DNA from: Adiantum capillus-veneris
Taxonomy: Eukaryota > Streptophyta > Polypodiopsida > Polypodiales > Pteridaceae
DNA: 60,000 nucleotides
Assembly: GCA_014529385.2 (NCBI GenBank)
Contig: CM043962.1
Coordinates: forward strand, 86,463,180 to 86,523,179
Direction of reading: 5' to 3'
Part shown: one piece after another, positions 20,452 to 32,914 of the stretch
Numbering within the stretch: the first letter of the stretch is position 1
How the letters are laid out: the number at the start of each line of letters is the position of its first letter
Notes under the pieces: generated by a model
Seen by the model: only the letters and a program-made list of their open reading frames with translations
What the model was told of the DNA's origin: nothing
Database searches by the model: none
Made by a program: the position numbers and the translations under genes

Positions 20452-21678
20452 TGTTGCTAATTGGACTATTTTCTTATTTTTAATGATTAATTTCTTTTTC
20501 TAGGATATTTTATTGTGTACACTAAGAACTGTTAAAAGATTGTAGCTACAGGAAATGCCATCAAGAACGGACAACTCTGATGTGTCATTTGATGGGTGAC
20601 GGTAAACATCGCGAAGGAGTTTCCGTAAGTTCGGTGGAAAGGGCCAGGTTACGAATGCCCCTGATGCGTCACATGATGGGTGACGTGTGAATCAGAAAGG
20701 GGGCATTCCATAGGCTGAGGAGGAAATCCGAACTGAGTAAGAAAATACGCGTAAGAACGCAAGCACAAGAATAAAGATGGGTTCAAAGAAGCTTTTTACG
20801 AAAAGCAAGAACCTTCGCGGGAGGGCAGATGCTTTCCCGCGAGGAAGCTCTGTCTGCATTGCATCTGTGCCGTGTTCTGCACCCAGGGACGCTTGGAATG
20901 TGTTCGTGTAGCATTGTTTTCACTAACTGAGTGAGTTTTTAAAGTTTAAACAAGTTCACACTTTATTTTATAAAGTGGCCGGCCACTTTTAAGTGACCGG
21001 TCCCTTTTATTAATAAAATAAAGCAGCCCCAAATTCTTACGTAAAAAACCTACCCAAGCTGTACGGATGGGCTGAAAACAGCGATCTCTCTCTCTCCTCT
21101 CTCTAGAAGCGCCAAAGCTTCTGCTTTTGTGCCCTATTTCCGCCGGGTGCAAGGGCCTATAAAAAGGCAGCAAGCGTTACAGTTTGAGGAGATCGGAAGG
21201 AGCAGCAGGAAGTGCCAGCGCTGAGGTTTTTGGAGCAAAGTGTGGCGACGGGAATCTGCGAGTGTTCGGGTGACGACGGAGTACGGAGGTCGCTTTTCCG
21301 AGCAAGGAGCGACAGGTATAATTTGTCGATACGCATTGCGAGTTGTTGCTTTGTGTGGCTTGTTTTGCAGGAATCTCTCTTTTTACGGGAAAGTCCCTCA
21401 CAGGAAGTACGGCTTCGTGTCTAAGTCCCTTACGGGAAAGTACGGCCTCGTGCCTAAGTCCCTTACGGGAAAGAACGACCTTCGGGTCTAAGATTACAGA
21501 ACGGAGGGGTTTCCTCGAGTTCTTGTGCTTGTATACGAATTCTCCCTGAATAAAGAATACTCTTGACGGGGATCTTCTGGTCCCCAATACTGTGTCGATC
21601 TTCTCCCTTCTCTCACATTTGCAAAGTATTTTATTTTTCAGATTTCTAAGTGCTCGTGTACGCTCCCGTTTTGTGACA
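20452..21678 (+). repeat. 5' LTR of C
   Basis: Bounded TGTTGCTAATTGG...TTTGTGACA. It differs from the 3' LTR by about 13 substitutions counted by eye (near 99% identity) and by an extra 22 bases at about 20515-20536. Internally it has three near-copies of the CCCTTACGGGAAAG stretch (21390-21475) and an AATAAAGAATACTC tract at 21549 that resembles the R-region block of the other families. Confidence 0.92.
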
Positions 21679-21679
21679 G

Positions 21680-21691
21680 TGGTATCAGAGC
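21680..21691 (+). other. Primer-binding site of C (tRNA-iMet type)
   Basis: TGGTATCAGAGC begins one base after the LTR end (21678). Confidence 0.88.
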
Positions 21692-21748
21692 TCGGACTCC
21701 TCTCTTTCTCTGCAAAGAAGGACGATTCCGGAAAGAACGAGAAGAACC

Positions 21749-22960
21749 ATGTCGAGCCAAGAGAGAAGCGTTGAAGAGGAGTTTCAACAAGTGCGAGCTC
21801 AGCTTGCGGATTTGCAACAAGTCTTACTATTGCCAGATGTCCAAAAGCTCTTGGGCGGAATGAAGAGAACGAATGGAACCGATGCAGCCGGGCATCCAGA
21901 CCACACTGTTGGCGTGAGACCACAGGAGGAAAGAGAAGAAGAACGTGCCGAGGTGCACAAAGGATCTTCGGATCGGAATGAACGGCCTACTCCAAGGAAA
22001 GGCCAAGAAAAAGCGCTCTCTTTGCTAGACGAGAGCAAGGACATCTCTATCTCATCTCCCTCCTACTCTCCTGATTATACTTCTACTTCTAAATCTTCTC
22101 GCAAGAAGAAGGAAGTCGCTACTACTACTACCCTACATCAACCTAAAGATAAGCCTCGATTCAAGAGGCATGGTCACAAGTCTCAACATCGCATGAGACT
22201 CTTCAAATCGGGCGACAAGGACATCAAGTTCGAAACCTACAACGGACGGAGAGATATCTCCAAAGCACTGTCCTTCACAGAGAGTTTGAAGTCGTCTTTA
22301 CCAATGGGCACTTCACAGAAAGATCCAAATTGCGCCATGTGGGGATGCACCTCAAGGAAACGGCAAGTAATTGGTGGTTAGCCAAGATTCTGGAAGGTTC
22401 TCAGGCCAGAACTTGGGAGAGATTCAAATCTGAATTTTATGAACATTTTCTTCCGCCTGACTTCGAGCAGGACATACGGAAGGAATGGGACTGGCTCGCC
22501 CAGAAGGAATATGAGAGAGTCACGACCTATGTGGACAAGTATTGGTCGGTTCTTCTGAAGGTCACTCCCTTCATGAAGATTGCCGACGAGGAAAAGAAAC
22601 GAAAGTTCGAAGCGAGTCTCCAACCGCAGCTTCGAAAGAGTATGAAAGTGTATCCGCATGACACTCTTCAGAGGATGATGAAGTCAGCAATCATTGCTGA
22701 GGATTTGCACTCAACTGGGACGCCTAGAAAAATGAAGCATAGCACTTACCGTGCAAGACAAAGAGGGGTCTACAAGACCAAGGGGGCCAAGGAAGAAAAC
22801 GTCCTCCATCTAGGGACTATGATCATTCTAAGAAGCCAGAGGGCAATGGCAAGCGAACTAAGTATCTTTCTCCTACTCAACTTCAAACCTTCAGAGAGGA
22901 AGGAAGATGCTTCTACTGTGGCAAGAAAGGACATATGAAACCGGATTGCCCGTTAAAGCA
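21749..22960 (+). pseudogene. C gag with frameshifts
   Basis: The start is ATG at 21749 (MSSQERSVEEEFQQVRAQL), 58 bases after the primer site. An acidic/basic linker with a Ser-rich stretch is followed by the gag core (FETYNGRRDISKALSF). The frame breaks near 22330, after which the next frame carries ASNWWLAKILEGSQARTWER and KKRKFEASLQPQLRKSM. A third frame around 22905-22951 carries the zinc knuckle CFYCGKKGHMKPDCPLK. At least two shifts prevent one product. Confidence 0.82.
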
Positions 22961-23630
22961 GCAACGGCAAGAACACGCCCCTACGAGACAAGATAAAGCA
23001 AGGAAGAAACCTGCTCCACCAAGCTCGAACTCTATTCCAGATGTTCAAGGAAACACAGAAACGGAGAAAGGGACACGTCAACTTCTGAAGAGCTGGGGGT
23101 CTTTGAACAACCAACGAGTATTGATTCTTTATGATCCAAGATCCACGGATAACTTCATCTCCCTGGATACTGCGGAACGTTTGTGCCTCACACCGGCTCA
23201 GCTTGGCACAACGGTTACATCCGGATCGGCATTCGAGGGGTTGACAACCAATGCAACTCCCGTGCAAGGACAGCTCAATCTTCGGATTGGCGAGTACAAG
23301 GACCGCGAATCATTTTTGATGGCACCCATCGAGGGATGTGATATCATCTTGGGTATGCCATGGCACTTCCACATGACATTTGTCCCCGATTATGTGGAAA
23401 AGACCCTCACTTTTGATCATGGGGGTAAGAAAATAAAGATTCATGCTGATGTAGGAGATTGGCAGTTCCCAATTGTAAGTCATATATCCATTAAGAAAGA
23501 AATGAAGAAGTGTGTTTCTGCTTACTTGATTTTTGCACATGAGAAGGATAAAACTAGTGGGGATTCACTCTCTAGTATGGAAATTAAGCGTTTTCAATTT
23601 ATTGAAAAGTACAAAGATTGTACTCCCTGA
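22935..23630 (+). pseudogene. C aspartic protease region
   Basis: The frame starts in the zinc knuckle (MKPDCPLKQ), then has the protease with LYDPRSTDNFIS, in which the catalytic D-x-G reads D-P-R, and the C-terminal ILGMPW motif, then a linker to KDCTP and a stop. The missing Gly suggests loss of activity. Confidence 0.8.
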
Positions 23631-23635
23631 TGAAC

Positions 23636-25032
23636 TACCTCCGGTACGCCCGGAAGATCACCGCATAGATCTCATACCGGGTAGCTCACCTCCCAATCAA
23701 CCCCCTTATCGGGTGAGTCTAGCTCAGCAAGAGGAAATTTTGAAGCAAGTCAACGAGCTTCTAGAGAAAGGGTTAGTACGGCCAAGTGCTTCACCCTACT
23801 GCTCTCCAGTTCTACTGGTACAGAAGAAAGATGGCACGTTTCGAATGTGCATAGACTATAGGTCTTTAAATAAGATCACGGTCAAGAATCGCTTTCCGAT
23901 CCCTCGGATTGATGATATACTTGATAAGTTGTAGGGTGCAAGTGTCTTTAGTCACATAGACTTAAAGAGTGGGTATCATCAGATACGGATCGCCCCTGAG
24001 GATGTCCATAAGACTGCTTTCCGCACAACCTTTGGACTATATGAATTTTTGGTAATGCCTTTCGGCTTGACCAATGCTCCTGCGACGTTCAATCGCATGA
24101 TGGACCGCATTTTCAGCCCGTATCGAGCTTTTACGGGAGTATTCTTTGACTACATACTCATCTTCTCTAAGTCAGAAGAGGAACATCGGAAGCACTTGGA
24201 CCTAGTGTTTCAAGAATTGCGAAAGCATGAGTTGCATGTGAATGCAAAGAAGAGCGAGTTCTTTCTCTCAGAGAGACACTATCTCGGCCATATAGTCTCT
24301 CACAATCAAGTGAGTATGGATCCTGCCAAGATCCGAGTGGTAGAAGATTGGCCTATTCCCACTACGGTACATGATGTACGTAGCTTCCTGGGATTATGCT
24401 CGTATTATAGAAGGTTTGTCCGAGGATTTGCCCAAGTAGCAGGACCACTTCATGATTTGACAAAGTAGAAGATTCCTTTCAGATGGGGATCGAGACAAGG
24501 GGCTTTTGATCGGCTCAAGTACTTGCTAAGCCATGGACCTATTTTGATAGTGCCTGACTTAAGGAAACCATTTGAGGTTCACTGTGATGCTTCAGGCGAC
24601 TGCATCGGAGCAGTGTTAAACCAAGAAGGCCATGCAGTGGCCTACGAAAGCAGACGGCTTAAGGATGCAGAGTTGCATGCATCAATCTACGAAAAGGAAC
24701 TTACGCCTATGATTCACGCCCTATCCAACTGGAAGCACCATCTTCTAGGAGCATATTTTGTGATCAAGACTGATCTCACCAGTTTGTGGTATTTTCTTAC
24801 GCAAAGGAAACTATCTGAGAAGCAGATGAGATGGGCAAACTTTTTGTCTATGTTTCACTTCCACATCCTTCACACGGCTGGGAGTAAGAATGTGGTCGCG
24901 GACGCATTATCTAGGTGGCTAAGGGTGAACGCTATCACTTCGGTGTATCATCAAGAATTAGAAGCACTACCGGATTCGTATCCGAATGATCCAGACTTCT
25001 CCACCATTTGGGAAAAGCTACATCGTGGAGAG
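23636..25032 (+). pseudogene. C reverse transcriptase and RNase H
   Basis: RT begins with [18 protein letters not shown] (frame open from 23533), with [20 protein letters not shown], then TAG at 23932-23934 (CAG in A), then [13 protein letters not shown] and FFDYILIFSK, where the second Asp of the catalytic FFDD is Tyr. A further TAG at 24466-24468 (CAG in A) precedes RNase H with VHCDASGDCIGAVL and LSNWKHHLLGAYF. The frame runs into B at 25033. Two stops and the altered catalytic Asp make it inactive. Confidence 0.85.
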
Positions 25033-25603
25033 TGTAACAGACTTGGACACTCCAAGTCAAGAATCAACCGCAACAGCACCAAATAACCACTTCAAAACAA
25101 TTCACAGATCACAATAGATTTGCACTGGCCCGGCGGAGTTCCGTGCCTAGAGATATTGGCCCCGAAGACTGGCGCCCCTTTCGGTATTTCTTTTTGTATC
25201 AATCAATCATCAAAGTACAAGAGAGTGGCTCGGGGTTCACTCTCAGACTCTGCATCCAGATGCCCTGAGAAGTGAGGCCCTCACCACTAATTTAAAGGTT
25301 ACAAGGGATGCCCAAAAGCAGAGCCCCAAAAGCTTCAAATCAAAAGCAATTGCTCTCTCTCTCTCACAGAGAGTCAAAACTTGAAAGCAAAAGCATTCTC
25401 TCTCTCTTTCTCATTAAGTAGAGAAAAAGCGAAATTTGCGTCGCTCATCATTTTCCAATTTTTTTTTTCTTTTTTTTTTCTTTTTAAGCCTACGCGATTT
25501 CCGGAAATTAGGGTTTTTGGCAGAAATTAGGGTTTGCACGAATTTTAAGGTTTCTGGCAAAAATTAGGGTTTCTGTTGTTCGCCACGTCATCACTTTGTG
25601 ACA
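25033..25603 (-). repeat. 3' LTR of B
   Basis: 571 bases. On the minus strand it starts TGTCACAAAGTGATGACGTG, contains telo-box repeats (AAACCCTAA type) and the R-region block (25171-25192), and ends GTTACA. The polypurine tract (plus-strand TACCCCCCTCTTGA) is at 25604-25617. Confidence 0.92.
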
Positions 25604-25617
25604 TACCCCCCTCTTGA

Positions 25618-26226
25618 AAGCATTGTAATCGACCGCGATTACGCCTACAAAACCGACAAAAGCCATAAACCGTCTTAGCAAACACTGACTGTTAGTACCT
25701 ACGTACTAGGAACACACATCTAGCACATGTACAAAATCGACAGTCACATCACACGACATCACATGACATTCAACATTCATTCGGATCTTAGACCATGATT
25801 TATCGGCAATGTAGCTAGCAATCACATCTAGGTCCAATCGGGACCTCATCGATGTTCGATTGACTAACCCCTATTGCAACCATGTCCATTCCAGATCAAT
25901 CAGACCAAAATGCTGCAGTCATTTCGTCTATCAGTTCCTGCACTCACAAGAAAACAAGAACAAATCAGTATCATTATCAGGAATTCCATTTCATAAAGTC
26001 ATCCAGCAGAATACTGTCAGCTCTCAGTATCCCTGAAGCTCAAAGAGACATCAGTGACTTTAGTATCAAAATCGAGGCATTTGTTGACAAAGGAGAGGAG
26101 TAACTCCCCTCTTGTGCATCCCACTGCACCATATCTTCGGCTAAGCTGAGTTTCTGGGTTCCGTTTGGAGTAGACTATGCTCAACCAAAACATCGAGGTA
26201 AAGTTTCACAATCCGAGGAGTATCTG
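25618..26226 (-). other. B 3' untranslated region
   Basis: Between the polypurine tract and the chromodomain end there is no supported gene. The same sequence is found inverted in A at 44330-44916, so it is a conserved part of the element. The open frame at 25882-26103 is antisense and not credible. Confidence 0.6.
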
Positions 26227-27564
26227 CTAAGTCCTCCTCCTCCATCCCCTTCGCATCAAATGCAGGAAAGTTCTTGAACTAAACCAAGAACCGCATTCGG
26301 ACTTTACCTTTCTTCGTATCATTATGTGCCAAAATCTGCTCAGGAACAAGGATCTCCTCGTTTTCTTCCACTTCGGGTTGCTCATCAGGCTCCCCATCAT
26401 CAGGCACATCACCCTTAACAGGGTTCAAGAGACTCACATGCAATGCATTATGAATCCTCCAAGTATCTGGCAGGTCCAATCGGAAGGAGACATCATTTAT
26501 CTTGTCAGTAATCTGGAAAGGTCCGTAGTATCACATACTAAGCTTTGGAAAAAGCCTCTCCTTTCCCTTTTTTTTTTCTTAGGCGTGCCTTCTCAAAAGT
26601 AAGAGCACCCAATCATCCTCCTTCAGTTTCCAGTCGCGACGATGGCGATCCGCTGCCTTTTTCTGTCGTTCTTGAGACTCCTGCAAAGTCTCGCGAACCT
26701 CGGCAAAAGCCGTATCCAAATGTCGCGAATATTCATCCGCTTCAAATATCTAATCTTTCGTACTCAGGAAGGATGGAACCTTCGCAACACTTTCAACAAT
26801 CTCACATGGCGTCTTCCCCGTCGAAGAGTGTATCGTGTTATTATAGGCAAATTCCACCAAAGGTAAGTTCTTTTCCCATTGAGTCTTCTGATCCGAGATA
26901 CAAGACTTCAATAAATCTAAAATCATTGAATTGGCAATCTCAAATTGCTCGTTAGTCTGCAAGTGGAACGATGACAAGAACTGCAACTGAGTGCCAATGT
27001 TCTCCCAAATTGCCTTCCAAAACAAACTCATAAATCTGGGGTCTCTGTCGGAGACAATCGTCTCAGACGTGCCATGTAATCGGAAAATCATCGTGATCAT
27101 TCTGTTTTCTTGGGAGATCACAAATGAAATCCATTGCAATACTTTCCCAAGGGTGGGTGGGTATGGGTAAAGGCTGTAACAATCCCTATGCCTTATGCCT
27201 GTCAAACTTGACCTTCTGGCATACCAAGCAATTGCGCACAAACTCTTCCACATCCTTTTTGAGTCTCGGCCCAAAGAAGTATCTCTCTACCCCTTTCATG
27301 GTGGTAGCAATGCCGCGGTGACCCGTAATAGGTGGACAGTGGCATTCAATCATAACCTTATCCCTCAACGGCTGTGTAACGCACAACATAGTCTTTTCCA
27401 TCAAGCAGCCTTCCCGAAGGGAGTATCCAGCTACTGTCTCCCCATCCCGTATCCGTGTGAAAAATATCTGCAAAATCTGTATCTGTGGCATACCGATCGA
27501 CCATATCCTCGAAGCTCCTATGATGTATCGCGGAAATAGCCAGAACCAACGGTTTCCGAGACAA
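26227..27564 (-). pseudogene. B integrase and chromodomain, degraded
   Basis: Minus-strand pieces show the integrase zinc domain (CPPITGHRGIATTMKGVERY and CLVCQKVKFDRHKA, 27186-27564), the DDE core ([19 protein letters not shown] to IHSSTGKTPCEIVE, 26750-27274), the integrase C-terminal IHNALHVSLLNPVKGD, and the chromodomain acidic lead (EENEEILVPEQILAHND, 26279-26479). A deletion relative to A removes the WPRPWENIEMDF-like segment near 27110-27150. Chromodomains guide integration toward marked heterochromatin in chromoviruses. Confidence 0.8.
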
Positions 27565-27573
27565 AGCATCTGC

Positions 27574-28821
27574 CTACACATGGACAATCTGGAAATGAAA
27601 CTGTGACAAGATGTTCGCCCACCGCATCTTCTTTTCCGAAAGCTGCTTCTGTGACAAGAAGTAGCGCAAACTCTGATGGTCTGTAAAGACAATAAAATCC
27701 GCTCCGAGTAGGTAATGCCGCCACTGAGTAAGAGCATGGATAACCGCCAAAAGGTCTTTCTCATAAATCTGTGTTGTCATCTCCGGCCTAGAGAACAAAC
27801 GGCTCTTGTAAGCTATGACATGGCCTTTTTGCATCAAGACCGCACCCAGACTACAACCACAAGCATCCCAATATACTTTGAATGACTTCTGCAAGTCCGG
27901 GAAAGTCAAAATAGGTCCCGTAGTCAATTTCTCTTTCAATTTCTGAAAGGCAGTCACCTCTGTGGGTCCCCACGAAAAAGGTACTCCTTTCTGTGTCAAG
28001 GTATGCAGAGGGGAAGCAACCTCTGCAAATTTTCGTATGAACCGCCTGTAGTACGAACACAGTCCCAAGAAGCTTCTTACTTAATGGACGTTCCTCAAAT
28101 CGGGCCAATCACGGATAGTCTCTATCTTGGCCGGGTCCATTTGCACTCCTGCTGCTGACACAATGTGTCCCAAAAAGTGTATCTTTGGTAGGAAAATTTC
28201 ACTTTTCTTTGCATTAATCACTAACGTGTGATCTCGTAATGCCTGAAAGACTTGAAGCAAATGATCTCTGTGTTCTCCCTCATTCTTGGAGAAAACTATG
28301 ATGTCATCAAAGAAAGTGCCAACAAATAGCCTGTACTCTCGAAAAATCCTATCCATCATCCGATTAAATGTCGCAGGAGCATTGGTTAAGCCAAAAGGCA
28401 TCACCAAAAACTCAAATAACCCAAAAGTCGTCCGAAAAGCTGTCTTGTAGACATCTCCTGGCGCTATCCTGATCTGATGATATCCACTCTTCAAGTCAAT
28501 CCTGCTACAGCACGAGGATCCCTGTAACCTGTCGAGTATATCATCGATCCTAGAAATCGGAAATCTGTTCTTGATGGTGATTTTGTTGAGAGCGCTATAA
28601 TCGATGCCCATTCTCCAAGATCCGTCTTTCTTCAAAACCAACAACACTGGAGAGCAATACGGTGAAGTACTATGCTGGACAAGACCCTTTTCCAAGAGGT
28701 CTTTCACTTGGTTCATAATCTCTTCATTCTGTGCTCGGCTCACACGGTAGGGTGGCCGGTTCGGTGCCGTGCTTCCAGGTATCAAATCAATGGTATGATC
28801 TTCAGGCCCTCTGAAAAGCAA
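27574..28821 (-). pseudogene. B reverse transcriptase and RNase H
   Basis: 28821 to 28081 carries [49 protein letters not shown] and the catalytic FFDDIIVFSKNE. TAA at 28081-28083 follows (A has GAA). Then 28068 to 27574 continues with LGLCSYYRRFIRKFAEVASP and RNase H (WDACGCSLGAVLM, the substrate-grip YEKDLLAVIHALTQWRHYLL). The IN linker is shortened: a block present in A (around QGQKNVV) is missing near 27575. Confidence 0.86.
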
Positions 28822-29730
28822 TCGGCATGAGTGTGGAGAAAAATCTTGGCGTTCTTTAGATCAGGTCAAAACATATTCAACCTTTATCCAACATTCAATT
28901 CTCTCCCAAAAGAATGAGTAAGAAACTGAAGTTCATCAAGTACAATCTCTAAGCCCTTCATTTATCAAAGTCGCTTTCTCGGCCCGGTAGTCAACCACGG
29001 CCCAGTTCTTATGGTACCAAGGGATCCCGAGTAGAACGTCACTCGCGTGCCCTGAACACCTTCGTCATTGCAAACAATGTTTGCCAATGCTCGGTGTAAT
29101 GGCAACATCCCATCCAGGTGCTAGTCGAACTACCTCCGCCTGTGGCGTCAGTCTGTCGGGCATAATTCCAAATCGAGCCGCCAATTCCAAGTGAAAAGAA
29201 GTTGGCCTTGGCTCCTTCAAAAGAGCTTCCTGATCCTTCACTTTGCCCCAAAAGCGGCAAAGTTTGTACTTTCATTCAATAAATTCAGTGCAGGTCCCAC
29301 GCCATGTGGTACCAGTTCTGCTTTTCTGTCTGCCTTTTATGCCACATTCCTCAACTGCTCTCGAACGCTTAGGCCTGTCGTCGTCTTTATCATTTTGTTC
29401 TTTCTGTGCCTTTTTAGGGCACTTTGCGGAGATATGTCCCTATTCCCCGCATCCAAAGCACTTCCCCTCTCGAATGAAGCAAGTCCGCTCCTGAGGAGTA
29501 AGCTTGGGTCGTGCATCTTTTTTTCTCTGGGTTGCTCTTTTTCTTTCTACTTTCATTCCCAGAAGTCTGTTCGGCTCGTTGTGTCATGGCCTCATCTGTG
29601 GGGTAGGTCAGACTGCCAGAGTGAATGGCAAAGCCCCGCTTCGCATGACTCATCAACTCCTCAATAGAAGCTGACTTCTGTTCCAAGCAGTGATCGCGGA
29701 TCTCTGTAGGTAGACCCAAGGTAAACCGCT
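28822..29730 (-). pseudogene. B protease remnant and nucleocapsid
   Basis: The minus strand holds scattered matches to the A/G protease: WDVAITPSI-like and SFEGAKANFFSLGIG (in place of FDGGAKANFISPELAA of G), so the catalytic Asp is deleted. The zinc-knuckle area (29414-29719) is frameshifted. The same lesions occur in A. Confidence 0.7.
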
Positions 29731-30894
29731 CAATCTGTTCTCCGAATGAGATCTTCTTGAATGAAGAGGCGGGTAGAAAAGAGCTTCAGAATCTTTCACA
29801 ATAAGCATTGAATGTATCTTTCTTGGTCATTCGAAGATGGTTCCAAGCAGCTCATATATCTCATTCATATTCTTGCGTGAACCAAGAAGAAATAAAAAGC
29901 TTTTAAAATTTCAGCCATTTAACTGGCGCAGTCTTGTTTAAAAGAAGCGTGGACCACCAAGTACGAGCATTCCTCTTAAAGTAAGAGGCAGCTCTCCGAA
30001 TCTTGGAGTGCTCTAAATAGCGTCCTCCGCGAAAGCGATGTCAAACTGCTGTATACAAGACAAAGCCTTCGAAGCATCTGAGTAACCTGAAAAAGTATCA
30101 AACTTGATCGAGTGGCCACCTTCCTTAAACTCTCGGACTTTCTTGCTTTTATCTTCGAGAAAGTCATACTGGTTGGCTTTGTAAAAATTCTTCTTGTTCG
30201 CATAAAACTTTCTGTCATCGGAATCTGAGCTGTCTGTAGACGAGTCCTCAATAGAACTGTCAGTCTCTGGGCGAGATGTAGCCTTCTTTGCCTTTTTCTT
30301 GCCCTTTCCGAAGCTTTGTTTCTTGCTTCGCTTTTTACCTTTTCTGTCTTCTTCGCTCGAATCCGAGGAGCTAGAAGAACTATCAAAAGAACAAGAAGAA
30401 GAAGAACTGGGTACTCCTTCAAATCGAACACGCTTCTTCTGTTTCTTTGCCTTGTCAAATGTCGACCGACGACTCAAATATCCTGGGAAGTCAGTACCTT
30501 TCTTCTGCTTTTTGCCGTGCTTTTTGTCTTTCTTTTGCACGTCGAAAAGCTGAGCAATCCGTGCATCAACCACGTTCTCCAGTTCCTTCTCCGTATATTT
30601 CTTGGAGGCAGAAGGTTTCTTGAGAGCGGGTTTCTGGAGTGGTGTTGTGGTTCTTTGCCACTCCATCTGTACCTCTTCCAAAGAGGTATGGTTCATATAT
30701 TTTGCCATCTTCGGGTCCTTGGCAAAATTGAGCATCATCTTTGTTGCATCGCCGATCAACTGGCGACGCTCCATCTCTCGCCGCTCCGCCTAAGTAGGCC
30801 AAGGTGGGCCATACTCTCTGCCGGAATCTTCGTTGTGATCCCTGCCCGCATCTCCAGATGCAGAGGGAGTCGACTGATCATTGCCTGAAGCCAT
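29731..30894 (-). pseudogene. B gag with Lys/Ser-rich N-terminal region
   Basis: The start ATG at 30894 (MASGNDQSTPSASGDAG) lies 61 bases after the primer site. A TAG at 30790-30792 (CAG in A) ends the first piece. The next frame (30774 to 30013) has KFAKDPKMAKYMN-type helices, a Lys-rich segment, a serine/acidic stretch (SSSSSSSDSSEEDRKGKKR) and the gag core start FDTFSGYSDASKALSC. The capsid remainder (30012-29731) is frameshifted. Confidence 0.8.
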
Positions 30895-30955
30895 AGGTGC
30901 CGCGGGAAAAAAAAAAATCGGGGATCGGATTTCCCGTAGAAGAGAAATCGGTCGT

Positions 30956-30967
30956 GCTCTGATACCA
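30956..30967 (-). other. Primer-binding site of B (tRNA-iMet type)
   Basis: Plus-strand GCTCTGATACCA, the reverse complement of TGGTATCAGAGC, is one base from the LTR. Confidence 0.88.
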
Positions 30968-30968
30968 C

Positions 30969-31516
30969 TGTAACAGACTTGGACACTCCAAGTCAAGAAT
31001 CAACCGCGACAGCACCAAATAACCACTTCAAAACAATTCACAGATCACAATAGATTTGCACTGGCCCGGCGGAGTTCCGTGCCTAGAGATATTGGCCCCA
31101 AAGACTCGCGCCCCTTTCGGTATTTCTTTTTGTATTAATCAATCATCAAAGTACCAGAGAGTGGCTCGGGGTTCACTCTCAGACTCTGCGTCTAGATGCC
31201 TTGAGAAGTGAGGCCCTCACCACTAATTTAAAGGTTACAAGGGATGCCCAAAAGTAGAGCCCCAAAAGCTTCAAATCAAAAGCAATTGCTCTCTCTCTCT
31301 CACACAGTGTCAAAACTTGAAAGCAAAAGCATTCTCTCTCTTTCTCATTAAGTAGAGAAAAAGCGAAATTTGCGTCGCTCATCATTTTCAAAAAAAAAAA
31401 GCCTCCGCGATTTTCGAAAATTAGGGTTTTTGGCAAAAATTAGGGTTTGCATGAATTTTAGGGTTTCTGGCAGAAATTAGGGTTTCTGTTGTCCGCCACG
31501 TCATCACTTTGTGACA
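30969..31516 (-). repeat. 5' LTR of B
   Basis: 548 bases. It matches 25033-25603 apart from a shorter T/A-rich run and scattered substitutions. The R-region block reads CGCGCC here. Four telo-box units (TTAGGGTTT on the plus strand) lie at 31420-31490. Confidence 0.92.
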
Positions 31517-32914
31517 GAGAGAATGAGTTTCCCTATTCCATTCGGGACGGTTATCTCTACCACCATCAGGCCATATGTGTGGCGGAACCATTAAGAAAGA
31601 AGATCATGGATGAAGCACACGCTTCGCCTTATGTGGGTCATCGAGGTATTCTCCCTACGACCTTAGCAATGGAAAGATATTTCTTTTGGCCTAGCCTTAA
31701 AGCAGACATTGATAAGTATGTCAGGGAATGCTTGGTTTGCCAAAAAAGTGAAGTATGATCGGCATAAGACGCCTGGGTTGCTACAACCATTGCCTGTGCC
31801 TAATGAACCTTGGGAAAGTATTGCCATGGACTTCATCATGGACCTCCCTAGAACTCAGACTGGAAATGACGCGATCTGGACCATTGTGGACAGGTTTAGC
31901 AAACAAGCACACTTTATACCAATCAAGAAAACGATCAAAGCAGATCATATGGCTAGGGTCTTTCTGGCATAGATCTTTAAGCATCATGGAATGCCTAAGT
32001 CTATTGTGAGTGATCGAGATCCTCGCATGACAGGAAATTTTTGGCGTGCCTTGATGGATAATCTTGGTACGAAGTTGAATTTTTCATCTGCCAACCATCC
32101 TCAAACGGACGGGCAAAGTGAGAGAGCCAATTCCACAGTATTGGATATGTTAAAAGCTTATGTGTCAGACCGACAATCTGACTGGGAGAAATATTTGCCC
32201 CTTGCCGAGTATGCGTATAACAATATCATACACTCATCGACGGGGAAAGCACCTTTTGAGATTCTCTATGGTAAGCCTTTGCTTCCACCGATCCTTTTAA
32301 CTAAGGATAAGATCTTTGCAACAGATGAATTTGTCCGGGATTTGGACACAGCCTAAGGGCAAGTTAGGAGAGCTATTCTACGCTCTCAGGAAAAGCATAA
32401 GAAAGCTGCAGACAAGCACAGGAGGAATCTAGACTTAACAATCGGACAGCTAGTCTTACTCAAGTTTGAGAAGGCAAGACTTAAGAAACAAGCGTCTCAT
32501 AAGGGGAAGGTGGTAAAACTTTCTACCCGTTATTATGGGCCGTTTAAGATCACTAAGCAAGTGAATGATGTCACATTCCGATTAGAGCTACCGCCTAATT
32601 GGAGGATCCATAATGCTTTCCATGTCAGTTTACTCCGGCCGTATGTGGGACCGCCTCCGAGTCAGCCTAGTGCTGAGGAACCTCTTGAGGTTGAGGAAAT
32701 AGAAGAAATACTTCAACCGGAGCAGATAGTAAGTCATTAGGAGCGGGCCCTCAAGTCCGGAAAAATAACACGGAAGTATTTGGTTAAGTTTAAGAACTAT
32801 TCGAATTTAGATGCTCAGTGGATGACGCAGGAGGAATTAGCAGCTTATCCTGAGATACTGGAGGTATATGTCCAAGCACTACAGTTGAGGTCAACTGTTT
32901 AGAAGCCAGAGGGA
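31517..32914 (+). pseudogene. C integrase and chromodomain (continuation after B)
   Basis: The pol of C resumes with SIRDGYLYHHQAICVAEPL. The zinc domain ([25 protein letters not shown]) is followed by a one-base shift near 31740, then the core ([16 protein letters not shown]-type and SIVSDRDPRMTGNFWRALM, with SANHPQTDGQSERANSTVLD) and IIHSSTGKAPFEILYGKPL. Stops are TAG at 31970-31972, TAA at 32354-32356 and TAG at 32738-32740. The C-terminal part has [17 protein letters not shown] and a chromodomain KYLVKFKNYSNLDAQWM (about 32776-32826). The frame ends before the 3' LTR. Confidence 0.85.

Larger units (their letters stand above)
25033..31516 (-). mobile_element. B: chromodomain gypsy element nested in C
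   Basis: It has LTRs at 25033-25603 and 30969-31516 with TG...CA ends and a perfect TSD GAGAG (25028-25032 and 31517-31521). The minus-strand order is LTR, initiator-Met primer site, gag, protease remnant, RT, RNase H, integrase, chromodomain, polypurine tract, LTR. It is a close relative of A and G. It shares with A a deletion through the protease active site and a second small deletion just before RT. Confidence 0.94.

Noticed and set aside
24049-32740. B and C read as one rearranged element
   Set aside because: Clean LTR ends, opposite strands and the GAGAG duplication show B is a nested insertion in C.
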